Assembly: GCF_003351865.1 (NCBI RefSeq)
Contig: NZ_CP022242.1
Location: 620,001 to 684,000 of the forward strand
Origin: Methanofervidicoccus sp. A16
Lineage (GTDB): Archaea; AGJL01; Methanococci; Methanococcales; Methanococcaceae
Reading direction: 5' to 3'
Length of the DNA: 64,000 nt
Shown here: positions 10,023 to 19,610 of the stretch, piece after piece
Layout: each line of letters starts with the position of its first letter
Position numbering within the stretch: position 1 is the first letter of the stretch
Program-made: the position numbers and the translations under genes
Notes under the pieces: generated by a model
Database searches by the model: none
What the model saw: only the letters and a program-made list of their open reading frames with translations
Told to the model about the DNA's origin: nothing

Positions 10023-10765
10023 TCAAATCATCTCAAAGAGTTCTCCATAGGTAATTTTCCTCTCTGTTTTAACTAACTTAGGAATCCTTCCCACCTTACC
10101 AGCGTACTTTCCAACAACTACAAAGACCCCGTCAATACCTTCAATACACTCTGCCCTTTCCAACGACCTGTTTATAGCCTCCTCTGGAGAGCCGACTGCA
10201 AAGTTTCCTATACTGGTAGCAGCCCCATCTGCAATACTGCTCTCTTTTGCAAAGACAACTACAGCATCTGCATTCCCAAAACTTACAGAGTGGCCTACAG
10301 TTCCAGCGGAGGTACATACACCATAACCGTCAATTGTCCGATCCCTATCTATCTTAAATCCAACCTTGGCGGAGAGTGGCGAATTCCCAGCATACAATCC
10401 AACAACAACATCCTCAGTGGACCTCAATGCTATATCTCCTCCGTTGTTAGAGATAATATTTCTACATCCGTAGTTAGAGAGGTCCTCAACGATTATCTGG
10501 CTGATAGATCCTGCAACTGCTGCCATAGGGCCGACATCTGCATTCTCCCCAGATCTCGCCATAAGTTTTACAACCCTTGGAGCATCCTCTTCAACTTCTA
10601 AAGGCTCATAACTTGTTAAAAACTCTGGATGTTTTCTGATATAATTCTCAAGAAGTAGCCTCTCCCTAAGGAGTACACTCTTAGCTATTTCGATATACAC
10701 CTTATTCTCTGTTTTTATCAGTATATTGGACTCCTTAATGGAAATTTTTTTTTAAACTTGAACAT
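10023..10765 (-). CDS. UPF0280 family protein (ApbE-like fold), frame broken near the start
   Basis: Residues encoded downstream include GENADVGPMAAVAGSISQ, NNGGDI and DGYGVCTSAGTVGHSVSFG, which mark UPF0280, a family related in fold to the FAD:protein transferase ApbE but without assigned function. The long frame is open from about 10754 to 10023, and the only in-frame standard start is a GTG at 10700. An ATG at 10765 follows G7 and the stop of the upstream DUF354 gene, as expected for the second gene of an operon, but it is out of frame. A run of nine A (10745-10753) lies between them. One extra A would join the ATG to a normal N-terminus (MFKFKKKISIKESNILIK). A sequencing error, transcript slippage or a real mutation are all possible. 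Confidence 0.75.
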
Positions 10766-10777
10766 AGAGCCCCCCCT

Positions 10778-11800
10778 TTATCTTTTTAAGTATTCACATA
10801 CCCTCTCAAACATCAGATCTGTAGGATCCTCCAAATTTATACTGTTGTTCCTCTTTCCAATGTTGTCCTCTATATAATTTACAATCTCCCTAACAGATAG
10901 TAGATGTACCATCCTGCCCATTTCTATCAGATAGTTATCTACACCGAGAATACGTTCAGGATAGCATGAAACAGTAGGTACTCCTATAACTGCAGCCTCC
11001 CTATTCATCGTACCTCCTGCACCAACCATGGCATCTGCATAGTAAAGTAAAGATATGGAGTCTACAACCTCAGGTATGGTAACTCCTAGAGGGGAATATA
11101 CCTTCTTCTGTTTCTCACTCCTTGGAAATACTACGATATTGCAGTCCATGATCCTCCTTAACTCCTTTATTATATAGGGCAGTATATCCCTTTTACCGTT
11201 ACAGTAGGAGGAATTTGGACAGGGCCTCATAACTATAAGAGGGAGATCCCTACTTAGCCCCATCTTCTCTACTATCTCTCTATCCAAGGGTAGTACGTTG
11301 TTCAACCGGGAATTGATATGTGCCACCTCACAGGTGCCATCAAAGGTTAAAAAATCTCTACCGCCCTGATTTCTTAAAAGATCCTTGTTGGTGCCCTGGG
11401 GGGATATTATTTCATCTACTAGTGGTAATGTCAGCCTATTCTGGGCCTCTGCATACTCGTTATCTACTACGAATATAGAAGGGATATTTAAACCAAATGC
11501 CACTCTTGGAAGTTCAACTGAGTGTTTTGCAATAGCCACCTGAGGTTTATTTTTCATTACTATTTTAGTCAGTTTAATAATCCTATCTGCAGAGTTAATA
11601 AGTTTTTCATCCAATTCCTCTCCATGGGATCCCACCAGTATAGGATGGGAGTTATAATTGTAGAGTTCAACTATAGATTCAAGATTTTTAAATCTCCTGT
11701 AGGTTATGATGTACTCAATCCCCTTCCTTTCAAACCTCTTTATAAGTTGCGAAAAATAATGAACATGAGGCGAATTTGTAAAATCTATCCATACATCCAT
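10778..11800 (-). CDS. DUF354 protein (GT-B-like, UDP-GlcNAc epimerase/transferase fold)
   Basis: The protein opens MDVWIDFTNSPHVHYFSQLI, the DUF354 signature, and later has G-A-G-G-T-M-N-R-E-A-A near residue 265, the donor-binding-type loop of GT-B glycosyltransferases and epimerases. A role in surface sugar or glycolipid synthesis is inferred. The frame reaches 11809, but GGTGGT places the start at ATG 11800. Its stop is about 12 bp before the ATG of the UPF0280 gene. Confidence 0.8.
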   Translation of the reverse strand: MDVWIDFTNSPHVHYFSQLIKRFERKGIEYIITYRRFKNLESIVELYNYNSHPILVGSHGEELDEKLINSADRIIKLTKIVMKNKPQVAIAKHSVELPRVAFGLNIPSIFVVDNEYAEAQNRLTLPLVDEIISPQGTNKDLLRNQGGRDFLTFDGTCEVAHINSRLNNVLPLDREIVEKMGLSRDLPLIVMRPCPNSSYCNGKRDILPYIIKELRRIMDCNIVVFPRSEKQKKVYSPLGVTIPEVVDSISLLYYADAMVGAGGTMNREAAVIGVPTVSCYPERILGVDNYLIEMGRMVHLLSVREIVNYIEDNIGKRNNSINLEDPTDLMFERVCEYLKR

Positions 11801-12038
11801 TGATACCACCAGTTGTGAGTAGATGATACTATAAATATTATAATAATATAAAAATTATTTAATTAATAAAAATAGTAATAACCAAAAATTATTTTAAACA
11901 TATAAATTAAAATAAATAGATAATAAAAAATTATTAAAAATTCTTTTATATACTATCAAGATATCTTTAAAAGAATTTTAATATAAAAGAGTTTTGTTTA
12001 AGAGTGTAATTAGAGTAAAAAAATGAAAAATTTCACAA

Positions 12039-12059
12039 TTAAAAGATTCACTCTTTTAA
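12039..12059 (-). terminator. Hairpin terminator after the 724-residue secreted protein
   Basis: TTAAAAGA and TCTTTTAA form a perfect 8-bp stem with a 5-nt loop, about 12 bp beyond the stop on the minus strand. T-rich sequence (TTTTTCATTTTTTT) follows on that strand. Confidence 0.45.
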
Positions 12060-12070
12060 GGGGGGAGGAA

Positions 12071-14242
12071 TCAGTTTATAATATAGGCCCCTCCTGGGAG
12101 GTATAGAACTATTTTATTCAACTCCTTATTGTATTCTTCAACAGATACGTTCTCTGGGTAGACAATACCCTTACTATATACAGTTACCTTCATAGGAATA
12201 TTTGACTGTAGGACTATACTGTTGTTTCTTATATAGATATTACTTTTTATGTAGTTGTCTATCCATCGAGAGTAGTCTCTAAATGAGCAGATCCAGGTGT
12301 AATTATCTTTCCAATGGTACAGGATGCTATAGTTATATTCAACTATATCTCCTATATATACACCAGGTGTTTCATCCTCTGGAGGGACATAACATTCTTT
12401 TATAAAGGGTACCCCATAGAGATCTTCAAATATGCCAGGTACTTTAAGTATTGTGATATTATCTTCTATAGTAGACTTCCCTTTTCCAGGTATTACAATA
12501 TACTCTACATTATCTTTTATATTCAACTTCCAATTTAACTCCCTATTGTTCCTTCCAAGTATCGCATCTAAGAGGTACTTATCACTTGAAGGTAGTAACA
12601 ACCCATCTACTCCCTTGGCTAAGGCGTTGCCGTAGTTCTTTACAAACCAGTGATTAAAGTATTTGTATTTGTCCTCGCTTAACTTGGAATCTGTAGTTAA
12701 AGGTACAGATTTTCCCTGATAGTACCAGAGGGTAATACCACCATCTTTATCTGTACTAGGTTCATCCTTTATGTAATGATAGTACTCGTTTTCAGAGGTT
12801 ATTTCCTTTCTCCAGTACCCCTTTTTAACAGTTCCTACGTAAGATACTGTTTCTGGATAGAAACCTCCCACAGGATCATTTTTAAAGGTTTCAGGTGCCT
12901 TATGGACGTATATAGTTGGATAGTAACCCATGGATAGGATATCTAAATCTTTCGAGTAGTATCCTTTATTGAGGGAACTTACATAGGTGTGGAAGTAAGT
13001 ATCCTCATGCCATTTCCTGAACCAGTAGTCGTTAAGTAGTTCTTCCAACTCATTTTTATCTATATCACTCTCTTCGACAACATCTAGAAGTTCAGAACCT
13101 GTGGAGATATATGTAATGTTTATATTCAGGAGTTTTGAAAGTGCCTTTAGATGTTTTATCTTTTTATTTATTAGTTTATCATCTCTCCAATCTACCTTTA
13201 ATTTACGTCCTGCTACTTCTATTATATAATCTCCCTTATCATCTAATACAGCCCTCTGTACAGCCACACCTGTTATAAGGGTGTGTCTATATCTGGGAGG
13301 TACTTTATTTATATAGGCGAAGATTCCGCTGTTCTTAGATACATAGTATCCTAGGAAGTCCAGTATCTCTTTGTCATCTGGATCTATGTGGTGGGTTATA
13401 AGCACCTTTTTAGGTCTGATTTCAAATATACCTCTCTCGGCATCTATTACCCTTGTACTGATGTTGTATATTGGAAGATCCTCCTTCACATCTACAGGTG
13501 GATTGTAGATCAGTACACCATCTTCAGTTCTTACAATGTATTTCTTGGGGTATATTATAAATATATCTTCAGTAGGAACCAAGGTATAGTTGTAGTAGTC
13601 TGGAGTTTTGTTAACTGTATATCCATACACCTCTCGGTATTCAACATCTTCACTAGAGTTCATAGGTGGATGGTAGGTTAAAACACCGTCCTCTCTTCTA
13701 ACTACGTACTTCTCAGGGTAAAGTATGAAGGTACCATTGGTTATTACGGCATAACCGTCATATCTTGGAATCTTGCCTGGTACCTCTACATATGTAGGAG
13801 GTACATGTTTAGCGATATACTGAGTATTATTTACAGGTTTCGGTGGACAGTATATTAGTCCTCCGTCATTATCACGGAGAACATACTTTGTATTTGTAGT
13901 GGATGTAATAAAATCTTCAGGATAGAGTACTATACTGTTCCCCAAGTCTACAAAGATATACTCCCCATAATCTGGAATCTTTTCTGGGACAACTCTAGTT
14001 ATATTGAGTTTGTAGAGTTTCCAGTCATTCCTCCTCCTGTTAAACTTATCGTCTATGTAAAAAACAATTATATCATCGTTTTTTAGGTAGTAGTTCAACT
14101 GGTCTTCACTGGTAATGGAGGAGAGAGGAACGTAATGGATGGGTATTGTTGAAACCCATTTGTATTTTGTATCTATAGCATGACAACTTAACAATAAGAT
14201 AAAGGTAATAAAAATTAGGGTAAATAGATTCCTAGTAGACAT
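12071..14242 (-). CDS. Large secreted protein with internal repeats, unknown function
   Basis: I do not recognise a family. A signal peptide (NLFTLIFITFILLLSCHA) starts the 724-residue protein. Residues about 85-300 hold three to four degenerate repeats of some 60 residues, with units such as YPEKYVVRREDGVLTYHPP and YPKKYIVRTEDGVLIYNPP. The rest is rich in Tyr, Asp and Asn with several N-glycosylation sequons. No membrane anchor is seen at the C-terminus. ATG 14242, after GGTTGAT, is preferred over ATG 14251. It lies 35 bp behind cofA on the same strand, so it could be co-transcribed, though no functional link is evident. Confidence 0.7.
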   Translation of the reverse strand: MSTRNLFTLIFITFILLLSCHAIDTKYKWVSTIPIHYVPLSSITSEDQLNYYLKNDDIIVFYIDDKFNRRRNDWKLYKLNITRVVPEKIPDYGEYIFVDLGNSIVLYPEDFITSTTNTKYVLRDNDGGLIYCPPKPVNNTQYIAKHVPPTYVEVPGKIPRYDGYAVITNGTFILYPEKYVVRREDGVLTYHPPMNSSEDVEYREVYGYTVNKTPDYYNYTLVPTEDIFIIYPKKYIVRTEDGVLIYNPPVDVKEDLPIYNISTRVIDAERGIFEIRPKKVLITHHIDPDDKEILDFLGYYVSKNSGIFAYINKVPPRYRHTLITGVAVQRAVLDDKGDYIIEVAGRKLKVDWRDDKLINKKIKHLKALSKLLNINITYISTGSELLDVVEESDIDKNELEELLNDYWFRKWHEDTYFHTYVSSLNKGYYSKDLDILSMGYYPTIYVHKAPETFKNDPVGGFYPETVSYVGTVKKGYWRKEITSENEYYHYIKDEPSTDKDGGITLWYYQGKSVPLTTDSKLSEDKYKYFNHWFVKNYGNALAKGVDGLLLPSSDKYLLDAILGRNNRELNWKLNIKDNVEYIVIPGKGKSTIEDNITILKVPGIFEDLYGVPFIKECYVPPEDETPGVYIGDIVEYNYSILYHWKDNYTWICSFRDYSRWIDNYIKSNIYIRNNSIVLQSNIPMKVTVYSKGIVYPENVSVEEYNKELNKIVLYLPGGAYIIN

Positions 14243-14277
14243 TACTATCAACCTTTTTTATTAACTTTTTTAATTTT

Positions 14278-15678
14278 TTATCTAATATTTTTTATTATAA
14301 TAGTTTTTATCTCAGTCATCTCCTCTACGGCGTACTTTACACCTTCCCTTCCTAAACCACTTTTCTTAATACCTCCAAATGGCATGTTGTCTACTCTGAA
14401 TGTTGGACTATTGTTTATCACCACTCCCCCATACTCCAGTTTATCTGCTATTTTGAATGCCTTATTTATATCCTTTGTAAATATTCCAGCGTGTAATCCA
14501 TATATTGTATTATTACTTATCTCTATAGCCTCCTCTATATTTTCTACTCTCACTATAGGTAGTACAGGTCCAAATACTTCTACCTCACACAGTATATTGT
14601 CGGCATCTACCTCCATAACTGTTGGATATACTATATTTCCTTCCCTCTTCCCTCCATAGAGTAATTTACCACCTTCTTCTAACCCCTGCTTTATTAGACT
14701 CTCCACTCTTTCAGCACTTTCAGGCGTGATAAGAGGCCCTACATCAGTCTCCCTTATTAAGGGATTTCCAACTTTCAATTTCTTCGTTTCCTCTACCACT
14801 CTTTCTATAAACCTATCTGCAACCTCTTCTTCAACTAACACCTTACCTACAGATATACATACCTGACCAGCGTTTAAAAACTTTCCTTTAACTGTAGATT
14901 TAGCAGCCATCTCTATATCGGCATCCCTGAGCACAATGGTGGGATTGTTACCTCCTAATTCCAAAGTTATCTTTTTAAATCCTGCATTCCTTGTAATGGA
15001 CTCCCCCACTTCAACACTTCCTGTAAAAGACACCATATTTACCTTTTCATTTCTCACTATTTCGTCTCCAACTATATCCCCTCTACCAGTTAATAGGTGA
15101 AATACACCTAAGGGGATATTCTTTCTTTTAAGTATACTCTCTATAATCTTGGTTAGTTCAATCGCCACCATTGGAGCCTTAGAGGAAGGATGGAGTACCA
15201 CTACATTACCAGTTGCTATGGCAGGGGCTACCTTATGAGCCACTAAGTTTAACGGGAAGTTAAAAGGAGTTATGGCACCGATGAGTCCAACAGGTTCCCT
15301 CTTAGTTAGTATTATCCCATCTTCCAAGGGTATAGTTTCTCCTCTCATCTCCTTAGCGTAGAAGGCTGCAAGTTTAAACACACCTATGGATCTATCCACC
15401 TCTATTATAGACTGTCTTATAGGTTTCCCTGCATCTAAGGATATGATCTTCGCAAGTTCTTCTTTCCTTCTCTGGATCTCTCTTGCTATATTCATAAGGA
15501 TGCTGTACCTCTGAGAGGGAGACAACTCTTTCATAGTGTCTTTATGCTCCTGGGCTATAGATATAGCCTCTTTAACCTCTTTTCTACTTAAGGATGGTAT
15601 ATATCCTATAACTTCCAAATTGTAAGGATTGAAAACTTCTAAATCGTTTCTAAATATCCACTCACCATTAATAAACAT
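14278..15678 (-). CDS. cofA: Lactaldehyde dehydrogenase of coenzyme F420 synthesis (ALDH family)
   Basis: This is a 466-residue NAD(P)-dependent aldehyde dehydrogenase. E240 in TLELGG and the nucleophile C274 in NAGQVCISVG are present, as are the cofactor loop FTGSVEVGE and the E-V-F-G-P-V motif. It strongly resembles the Methanocaldococcus CofA protein (MJ1411, from memory), which oxidises lactaldehyde to lactate for the F420 side chain. Related enzymes act on glyceraldehyde-3-phosphate, so the substrate rests on similarity. It is divergent from isopentenyl phosphate kinase. Confidence 0.85.
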   Translation of the reverse strand: MFINGEWIFRNDLEVFNPYNLEVIGYIPSLSRKEVKEAISIAQEHKDTMKELSPSQRYSILMNIAREIQRRKEELAKIISLDAGKPIRQSIIEVDRSIGVFKLAAFYAKEMRGETIPLEDGIILTKREPVGLIGAITPFNFPLNLVAHKVAPAIATGNVVVLHPSSKAPMVAIELTKIIESILKRKNIPLGVFHLLTGRGDIVGDEIVRNEKVNMVSFTGSVEVGESITRNAGFKKITLELGGNNPTIVLRDADIEMAAKSTVKGKFLNAGQVCISVGKVLVEEEVADRFIERVVEETKKLKVGNPLIRETDVGPLITPESAERVESLIKQGLEEGGKLLYGGKREGNIVYPTVMEVDADNILCEVEVFGPVLPIVRVENIEEAIEISNNTIYGLHAGIFTKDINKAFKIADKLEYGGVVINNSPTFRVDNMPFGGIKKSGLGREGVKYAVEEMTEIKTIIIKNIR

Positions 15679-15768
15679 AGTTCCACCATACTTTATATTT
15701 GTATATAAAATAAGGTTATTATAATAATATTGTCAATAAGTTATAAAAAATTGTACTATGGTATGAAC

Positions 15769-16539
15769 ATGTTTGCAATTCTTAAGATTGGAGGTAGTGT
15801 ACTCTGTAATAAAGATATTCCCTACTCTATTAAGTGGGATAACTTAGAAAGAGTTGCAAGAGAGATCAGGGAGGCTATGGATTATTACTTAAATAAGGGG
15901 GAAGAGTTGAAATTGGTACTTATTCATGGAGGAGGTTCCTTTGGCCATCCTGTGGCAAAGAGGTATATTAAAAATGGCAGATTCGAAAATATGGATAGTG
16001 GCTTTTGGGAGATCCAGAAGGTTATGAGGAGGTTCAACACCTTACTGATAGATGTCCTTCATGAATATGGTATTCCAGGGGTTTCTATCCAACCCTCTTC
16101 CTTTGTGGCCTTTAGAGGTGAGAGGATCCACTTTGATACCTACGTAATAGAGGGCATGCTGAAGAGGAGATTGGTGCCTGTAATTCATGGAGATATTGTA
16201 ATCTCTAACGAAGAGGACTATAAGATATTTTCTGGAGATCATGCACTACCTTATCTAAGTAAAAAGTTGAAACCAGATATAAGCCTCCACGCTTCTGATG
16301 TAGATGGGGTATTGGATCCCAAGGGTAGGGTTATAAAGAGTATCAACTCAGAGAACATCGAGGAAGTTATAAACTATTTAAAACCCTCTAAAAAGAATGA
16401 TGTGACTGGGGGTATGTATCTTAAAGTGATGGAGGCTTATAGGTTAGGGGTTAAGGTGCTCATATTCAACGGGAATAAAAGAGGTAATATATACAGGGGT
16501 TTAATAGGGGATTATACTATAGGAACTAGTATAAATTAA
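15769..16539 (+). CDS. ipk: Isopentenyl phosphate kinase
   Basis: This amino-acid-kinase-fold enzyme phosphorylates isopentenyl phosphate to IPP, the last step of the archaeal mevalonate pathway to ether lipids. MFAILKIGGSVLCNKDIPYS and L-I-H-G-G-G-S-F-G-H-P carry the nucleotide site and the family histidine. S-G-D-H-A-L-P-Y and A-S-D-V-D-G-V follow. The start is ATG 15769; ATG 15763 is the alternative. Upstream pathway genes lie at 44240-46477 and possibly 30131. Confidence 0.9.
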   Translation: MFAILKIGGSVLCNKDIPYSIKWDNLERVAREIREAMDYYLNKGEELKLVLIHGGGSFGHPVAKRYIKNGRFENMDSGFWEIQKVMRRFNTLLIDVLHEYGIPGVSIQPSSFVAFRGERIHFDTYVIEGMLKRRLVPVIHGDIVISNEEDYKIFSGDHALPYLSKKLKPDISLHASDVDGVLDPKGRVIKSINSENIEEVINYLKPSKKNDVTGGMYLKVMEAYRLGVKVLIFNGNKRGNIYRGLIGDYTIGTSIN

Positions 16540-16666
16540 ACACATATTAATTCTAGTTTTTATAAATCTAATAATTAATAAAAATAGTTTAAAAAATTGA
16601 TTAATGTAGTTAAGGTATTTAAAAATAGTTTAATTTATTATTACAATTATAATAAAAAAGGTGATT

Positions 16667-17524
16667 ATGGTGGAATGTGATAGAAAACATGATACATGTT
16701 CATTGAAGGACAGTTGTAGTAAGAGGATAGTGGAGATGCAGGATGAAAAAATAAGAGAAAACATGAGTAAGATAAAGCATAAGATAGGAATACTAAGTGG
16801 TAAAGGAGGTGTTGGAAAATCCACTGTAACTGTAAATTTAGCCACTGCATTAAACTCCATGGGAAAGAAGGTAGGTATCTTAGATGGAGATATACATGGT
16901 CCAAATATTCCCAAGATGTTAGGGGTGGAGGACGTTCAACCTTATGCAGATGAGAATGGTATCTATCCCATCACAACACCTGAGGGGATAAAGGTTATCT
17001 CTATAAGTTATTTCCTTCCAGATAGAGATACTCCTATAATCTGGAGAGGGCCTAAGATAAGTGGAGCAATTAGACAGTTCCTAAGTGATGTAATATGGGG
17101 AGAGTTGGACTATCTACTTATAGATACACCGCCAGGGACTGGAGATGTCCAACTTACTATAATGCAGTCCATCCCTGACATCGATGGAGTAGTTATAGTT
17201 ACAACACCTGAGGAGGTTGCCCTCTTAGATGCAAAGAGATCTGTAGGTATGGCAAAGATGCTAAATATACCAATACTGGGATTGATAGAGAATATGGCGG
17301 GGTTTGTATGTCCCTACTGTAAGAAGGTGGTGGACGTATTTGGAAAAGGAGGAGGAGAGAGGGCAGCGAAGGAGTTAGGTATAGACTTTTTAGGGAGAAT
17401 ACCATTAGATGTAAAGGCAAGGGAGGCATCAGATAGAGGGGTACCTATGGTACTCTTGGACTGTCCAGCCTCCAAGGAGTTTAAAAAGATAGTTGAAAAG
17501 ATCGTCAAAAAGTTAGAGGGATAA
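16667..17524 (+). CDS. Mrp/NBP35 (ApbC) family Fe-S cluster carrier ATPase
   Basis: This is a P-loop ATPase that binds and transfers 4Fe-4S clusters. The deviant Walker A is SGKGGVGKS. The C-terminal CPYC motif near residue 220 is the bridging cluster site. The N-terminus has a cysteine cluster (C4, C10, C16) like the ferredoxin-type extension of NBP35. GGTGATT directly precedes ATG 16667. The next gene, hpt, begins three bases after the stop. Confidence 0.9.
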   Translation: MVECDRKHDTCSLKDSCSKRIVEMQDEKIRENMSKIKHKIGILSGKGGVGKSTVTVNLATALNSMGKKVGILDGDIHGPNIPKMLGVEDVQPYADENGIYPITTPEGIKVISISYFLPDRDTPIIWRGPKISGAIRQFLSDVIWGELDYLLIDTPPGTGDVQLTIMQSIPDIDGVVIVTTPEEVALLDAKRSVGMAKMLNIPILGLIENMAGFVCPYCKKVVDVFGKGGGERAAKELGIDFLGRIPLDVKAREASDRGVPMVLLDCPASKEFKKIVEKIVKKLEG

Positions 17525-17526
17525 AT

Positions 17527-18081
17527 ATGAAGATGTTGATAGAGACGTTGAAATCCTCCCCTGTTGTAAAGAGAGGGGATTATCATTACTTTGTACATCC
17601 TATATCAGACGGTATTCCTCTGGTAGATCCTCATCTACTTAGAGAGGTGGCAACCTATATTATAAAAGTTTGTGATCTTGAAGATGTGGATAAGATCGTT
17701 ACGGCAGAGGCTATGGGTATACCTTTGGCAACCATTCTCTCCCTATACACAGATATACCTTACGTTATTATGAGGAAGAGGAGTTATAACTTAGAGGGGG
17801 AGATACCAGTCTATCAGGAGACAGGATACAGTAAAGGCAATCTCTATCTAAATGGGATTAAGAAGGGAGATAAGGTTATAATTGTTGACGATGTAATATC
17901 TACTGGCGGTACTATGGTGGCAATGATCAAAGCCTTAGAAAGGGCAGGAGCAGAGATAAAAGATATTGTATGTGTAATAGAGAGGGGAAGAGGTAAGGAA
18001 GAGGTAAAGGAAAAAACTGGATACGATGTTAAAACCCTTGTTAAAGTTGATGTGGTAGATGGTAAAGTGGTTATTTTGTAA
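17527..18081 (+). CDS. hpt: Hypoxanthine/guanine phosphoribosyltransferase
   Basis: This is an archaeal purine-salvage PRTase of 184 residues. The PRPP loop [14 protein letters not shown] and EAMGIPLAT at the N-terminal side match the archaeal Hpt group (MJ1655-like, from memory). It makes IMP and GMP from the free bases. It directly follows the Mrp gene and is probably co-transcribed. Confidence 0.9.
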   Translation: MKMLIETLKSSPVVKRGDYHYFVHPISDGIPLVDPHLLREVATYIIKVCDLEDVDKIVTAEAMGIPLATILSLYTDIPYVIMRKRSYNLEGEIPVYQETGYSKGNLYLNGIKKGDKVIIVDDVISTGGTMVAMIKALERAGAEIKDIVCVIERGRGKEEVKEKTGYDVKTLVKVDVVDGKVVIL

Positions 18082-18320
18082 TATAATATTTTTAATTTCA
18101 GTCCCAATTTAAAATACAGTTAAAAAATTAAATAAAAATAATTTTGAATAAAAAATTAGTGAAATATTAGTTAAAGGGAGGAGAAAGTGTCTATATCTAC
18201 CTTCTCATTTCTAACTCCAACCTAAATTTTTAGATTTTTTAGATTGATTTTAACAAACTCATCAATCCCATACTTTTTAATATAGGAAAAATAATTCTTT
18301 ATCTATTACTAATAGATGAT

Positions 18321-19511
18321 CTATTCCTCATCCTCTTCGCCGATAAGTTTCTTTAATTCTCTGATTATTATTCTCTTTTCTCTTTCTAGTATTTCTTTTT
18401 CTAATTTTTTAATCTTGATCAGGAGATAGGGAATTTTTATAATGTAGTATATTGTTGCTAAACTGATTATTATTACTACAGGTGATCTCCAGTCCCAGTT
18501 TAAAATTAGGATCAGTATTACCTGGATGAGTATAAGGATGAATATGAGGGTGATGTTTTGTTTGATTTGGTTTTCATATTCTTCGATTTCATTTTTACAT
18601 TGTTTGATTTGGTTTTTCATTTCCAATATTAACATTGCCTGTGGTGAGGCGAAGAGGTAGACATGTTTATCACCACTTCCAGCAACCACATACTCCCCAT
18701 CAGGAGTTATGGAGACTGAGTTAACAATACCATCTGTCTCATACTTCCACAACAACTCTCCTTCTTTGTTGAAGAGGTAGACATGATCATCCCTACTCCC
18801 AGCAACCACATACTCCCCATCAGGAGTTATGGAGACTGAGTTAACAATACTATCTGTCTTATACTTCCACAACAACTCTCCTCTTTTGTTGAAGAGGTAG
18901 ATATAATATCTACTCCCAGCAACCACATACTCCCCATCAGGAGTTATGGAGACTGAGTAAACACTACCTGTCCAATACTTCCACAACAACTCTCCTCTTT
19001 TGTTGAAGAGGTAGATTCTCCATCCACTCCCAGCAACCACATACTCCCCATCAGGAGTTATGGAGACTGAGTAAACACTACCACCTGTCTCATACTTCCA
19101 CAACAACTCTCCTCTTTTGTTGAAGAGGTAGACATATCTCCAACTCCCAGCAACCACATAATCTCCATCAGGAGTTATAGAGACTGAGTAAACCCAACCA
19201 TCTGTCTCATACTTCCACAACAACTCTCCTCTTTTGTTGAAGAGGTAGACATGTTTATCCTCACTCCCAGCAACCACATACTCCCCATCAGGAGTTATGG
19301 AGACTGAGTAAACACTACCACCTGTCTCATACTTCCACAACAACTCTCCTCTTTTGTTGAAGAGGTAGACATACTTACCATACCAACCCCCGCTCCCAGC
19401 AACCACATACTCCCCATCAGGAGTTATGGAGACTGACCATACGCTATCATCTGCCCTATACTTCCACAACATACAATAACCTTCATTCCTCCCATCTCTA
19501 TCAAAATCCAT
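18321..19511 (-). CDS. Seven-repeat beta-propeller protein with C-terminal coiled coil and membrane anchor
   Basis: After a short lead (FDRDGRNEG) the protein has seven repeats of 38-43 residues with the pattern LLWKYETGGSVYSVSITPDG then EYVVAGS..VYLFNKRGE, as in PQQ/WD40-like propellers. Seven units fit one seven-bladed ring. A helix rich in Glu, Lys and Asn follows, then two hydrophobic segments (LIFILILIQVILILIL and PVVIIISLATIYYII) and a charged tail. There is no signal peptide, so the propeller is probably cytoplasmic and tethered to the membrane. The start at 19511 is favoured by GGGGTGAT; ATG 19514 is the alternative. The partner is unknown. Confidence 0.75.
   Translation of the reverse strand: MDFDRDGRNEGYCMLWKYRADDSVWSVSITPDGEYVVAGSGGWYGKYVYLFNKRGELLWKYETGGSVYSVSITPDGEYVVAGSEDKHVYLFNKRGELLWKYETDGWVYSVSITPDGDYVVAGSWRYVYLFNKRGELLWKYETGGSVYSVSITPDGEYVVAGSGWRIYLFNKRGELLWKYWTGSVYSVSITPDGEYVVAGSRYYIYLFNKRGELLWKYKTDSIVNSVSITPDGEYVVAGSRDDHVYLFNKEGELLWKYETDGIVNSVSITPDGEYVVAGSGDKHVYLFASPQAMLILEMKNQIKQCKNEIEEYENQIKQNITLIFILILIQVILILILNWDWRSPVVIIISLATIYYIIKIPYLLIKIKKLEKEILEREKRIIIRELKKLIGEEDEE
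18655..19445 (-). repeat. Tandem coding repeats of 114-129 bp in the propeller gene
   Basis: Seven units differ mainly in short stretches at the blade tips. The block CCCCATCAGGAGTTATGGAG (plus strand) is identical in six of seven units, and the block encoding NKRGELLWKY is nearly so. Identity at synonymous sites points to recent amplification or ongoing gene conversion. Confidence 0.85.
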
Positions 19512-19610
19512 CATATCACCCCACCTAATTAATTATAAATCTAAAAGCAATATTAACTGTTTTCATTATAATAATTATTATTCTAATTTTCATCAAAGTA
19601 ATAATTATTT

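Noticed and set aside
18655-19445. CRISPR-like array suggested by regular repeats
   Set aside because: The repeats are in frame, encode propeller blades and lack unique spacers of constant length.
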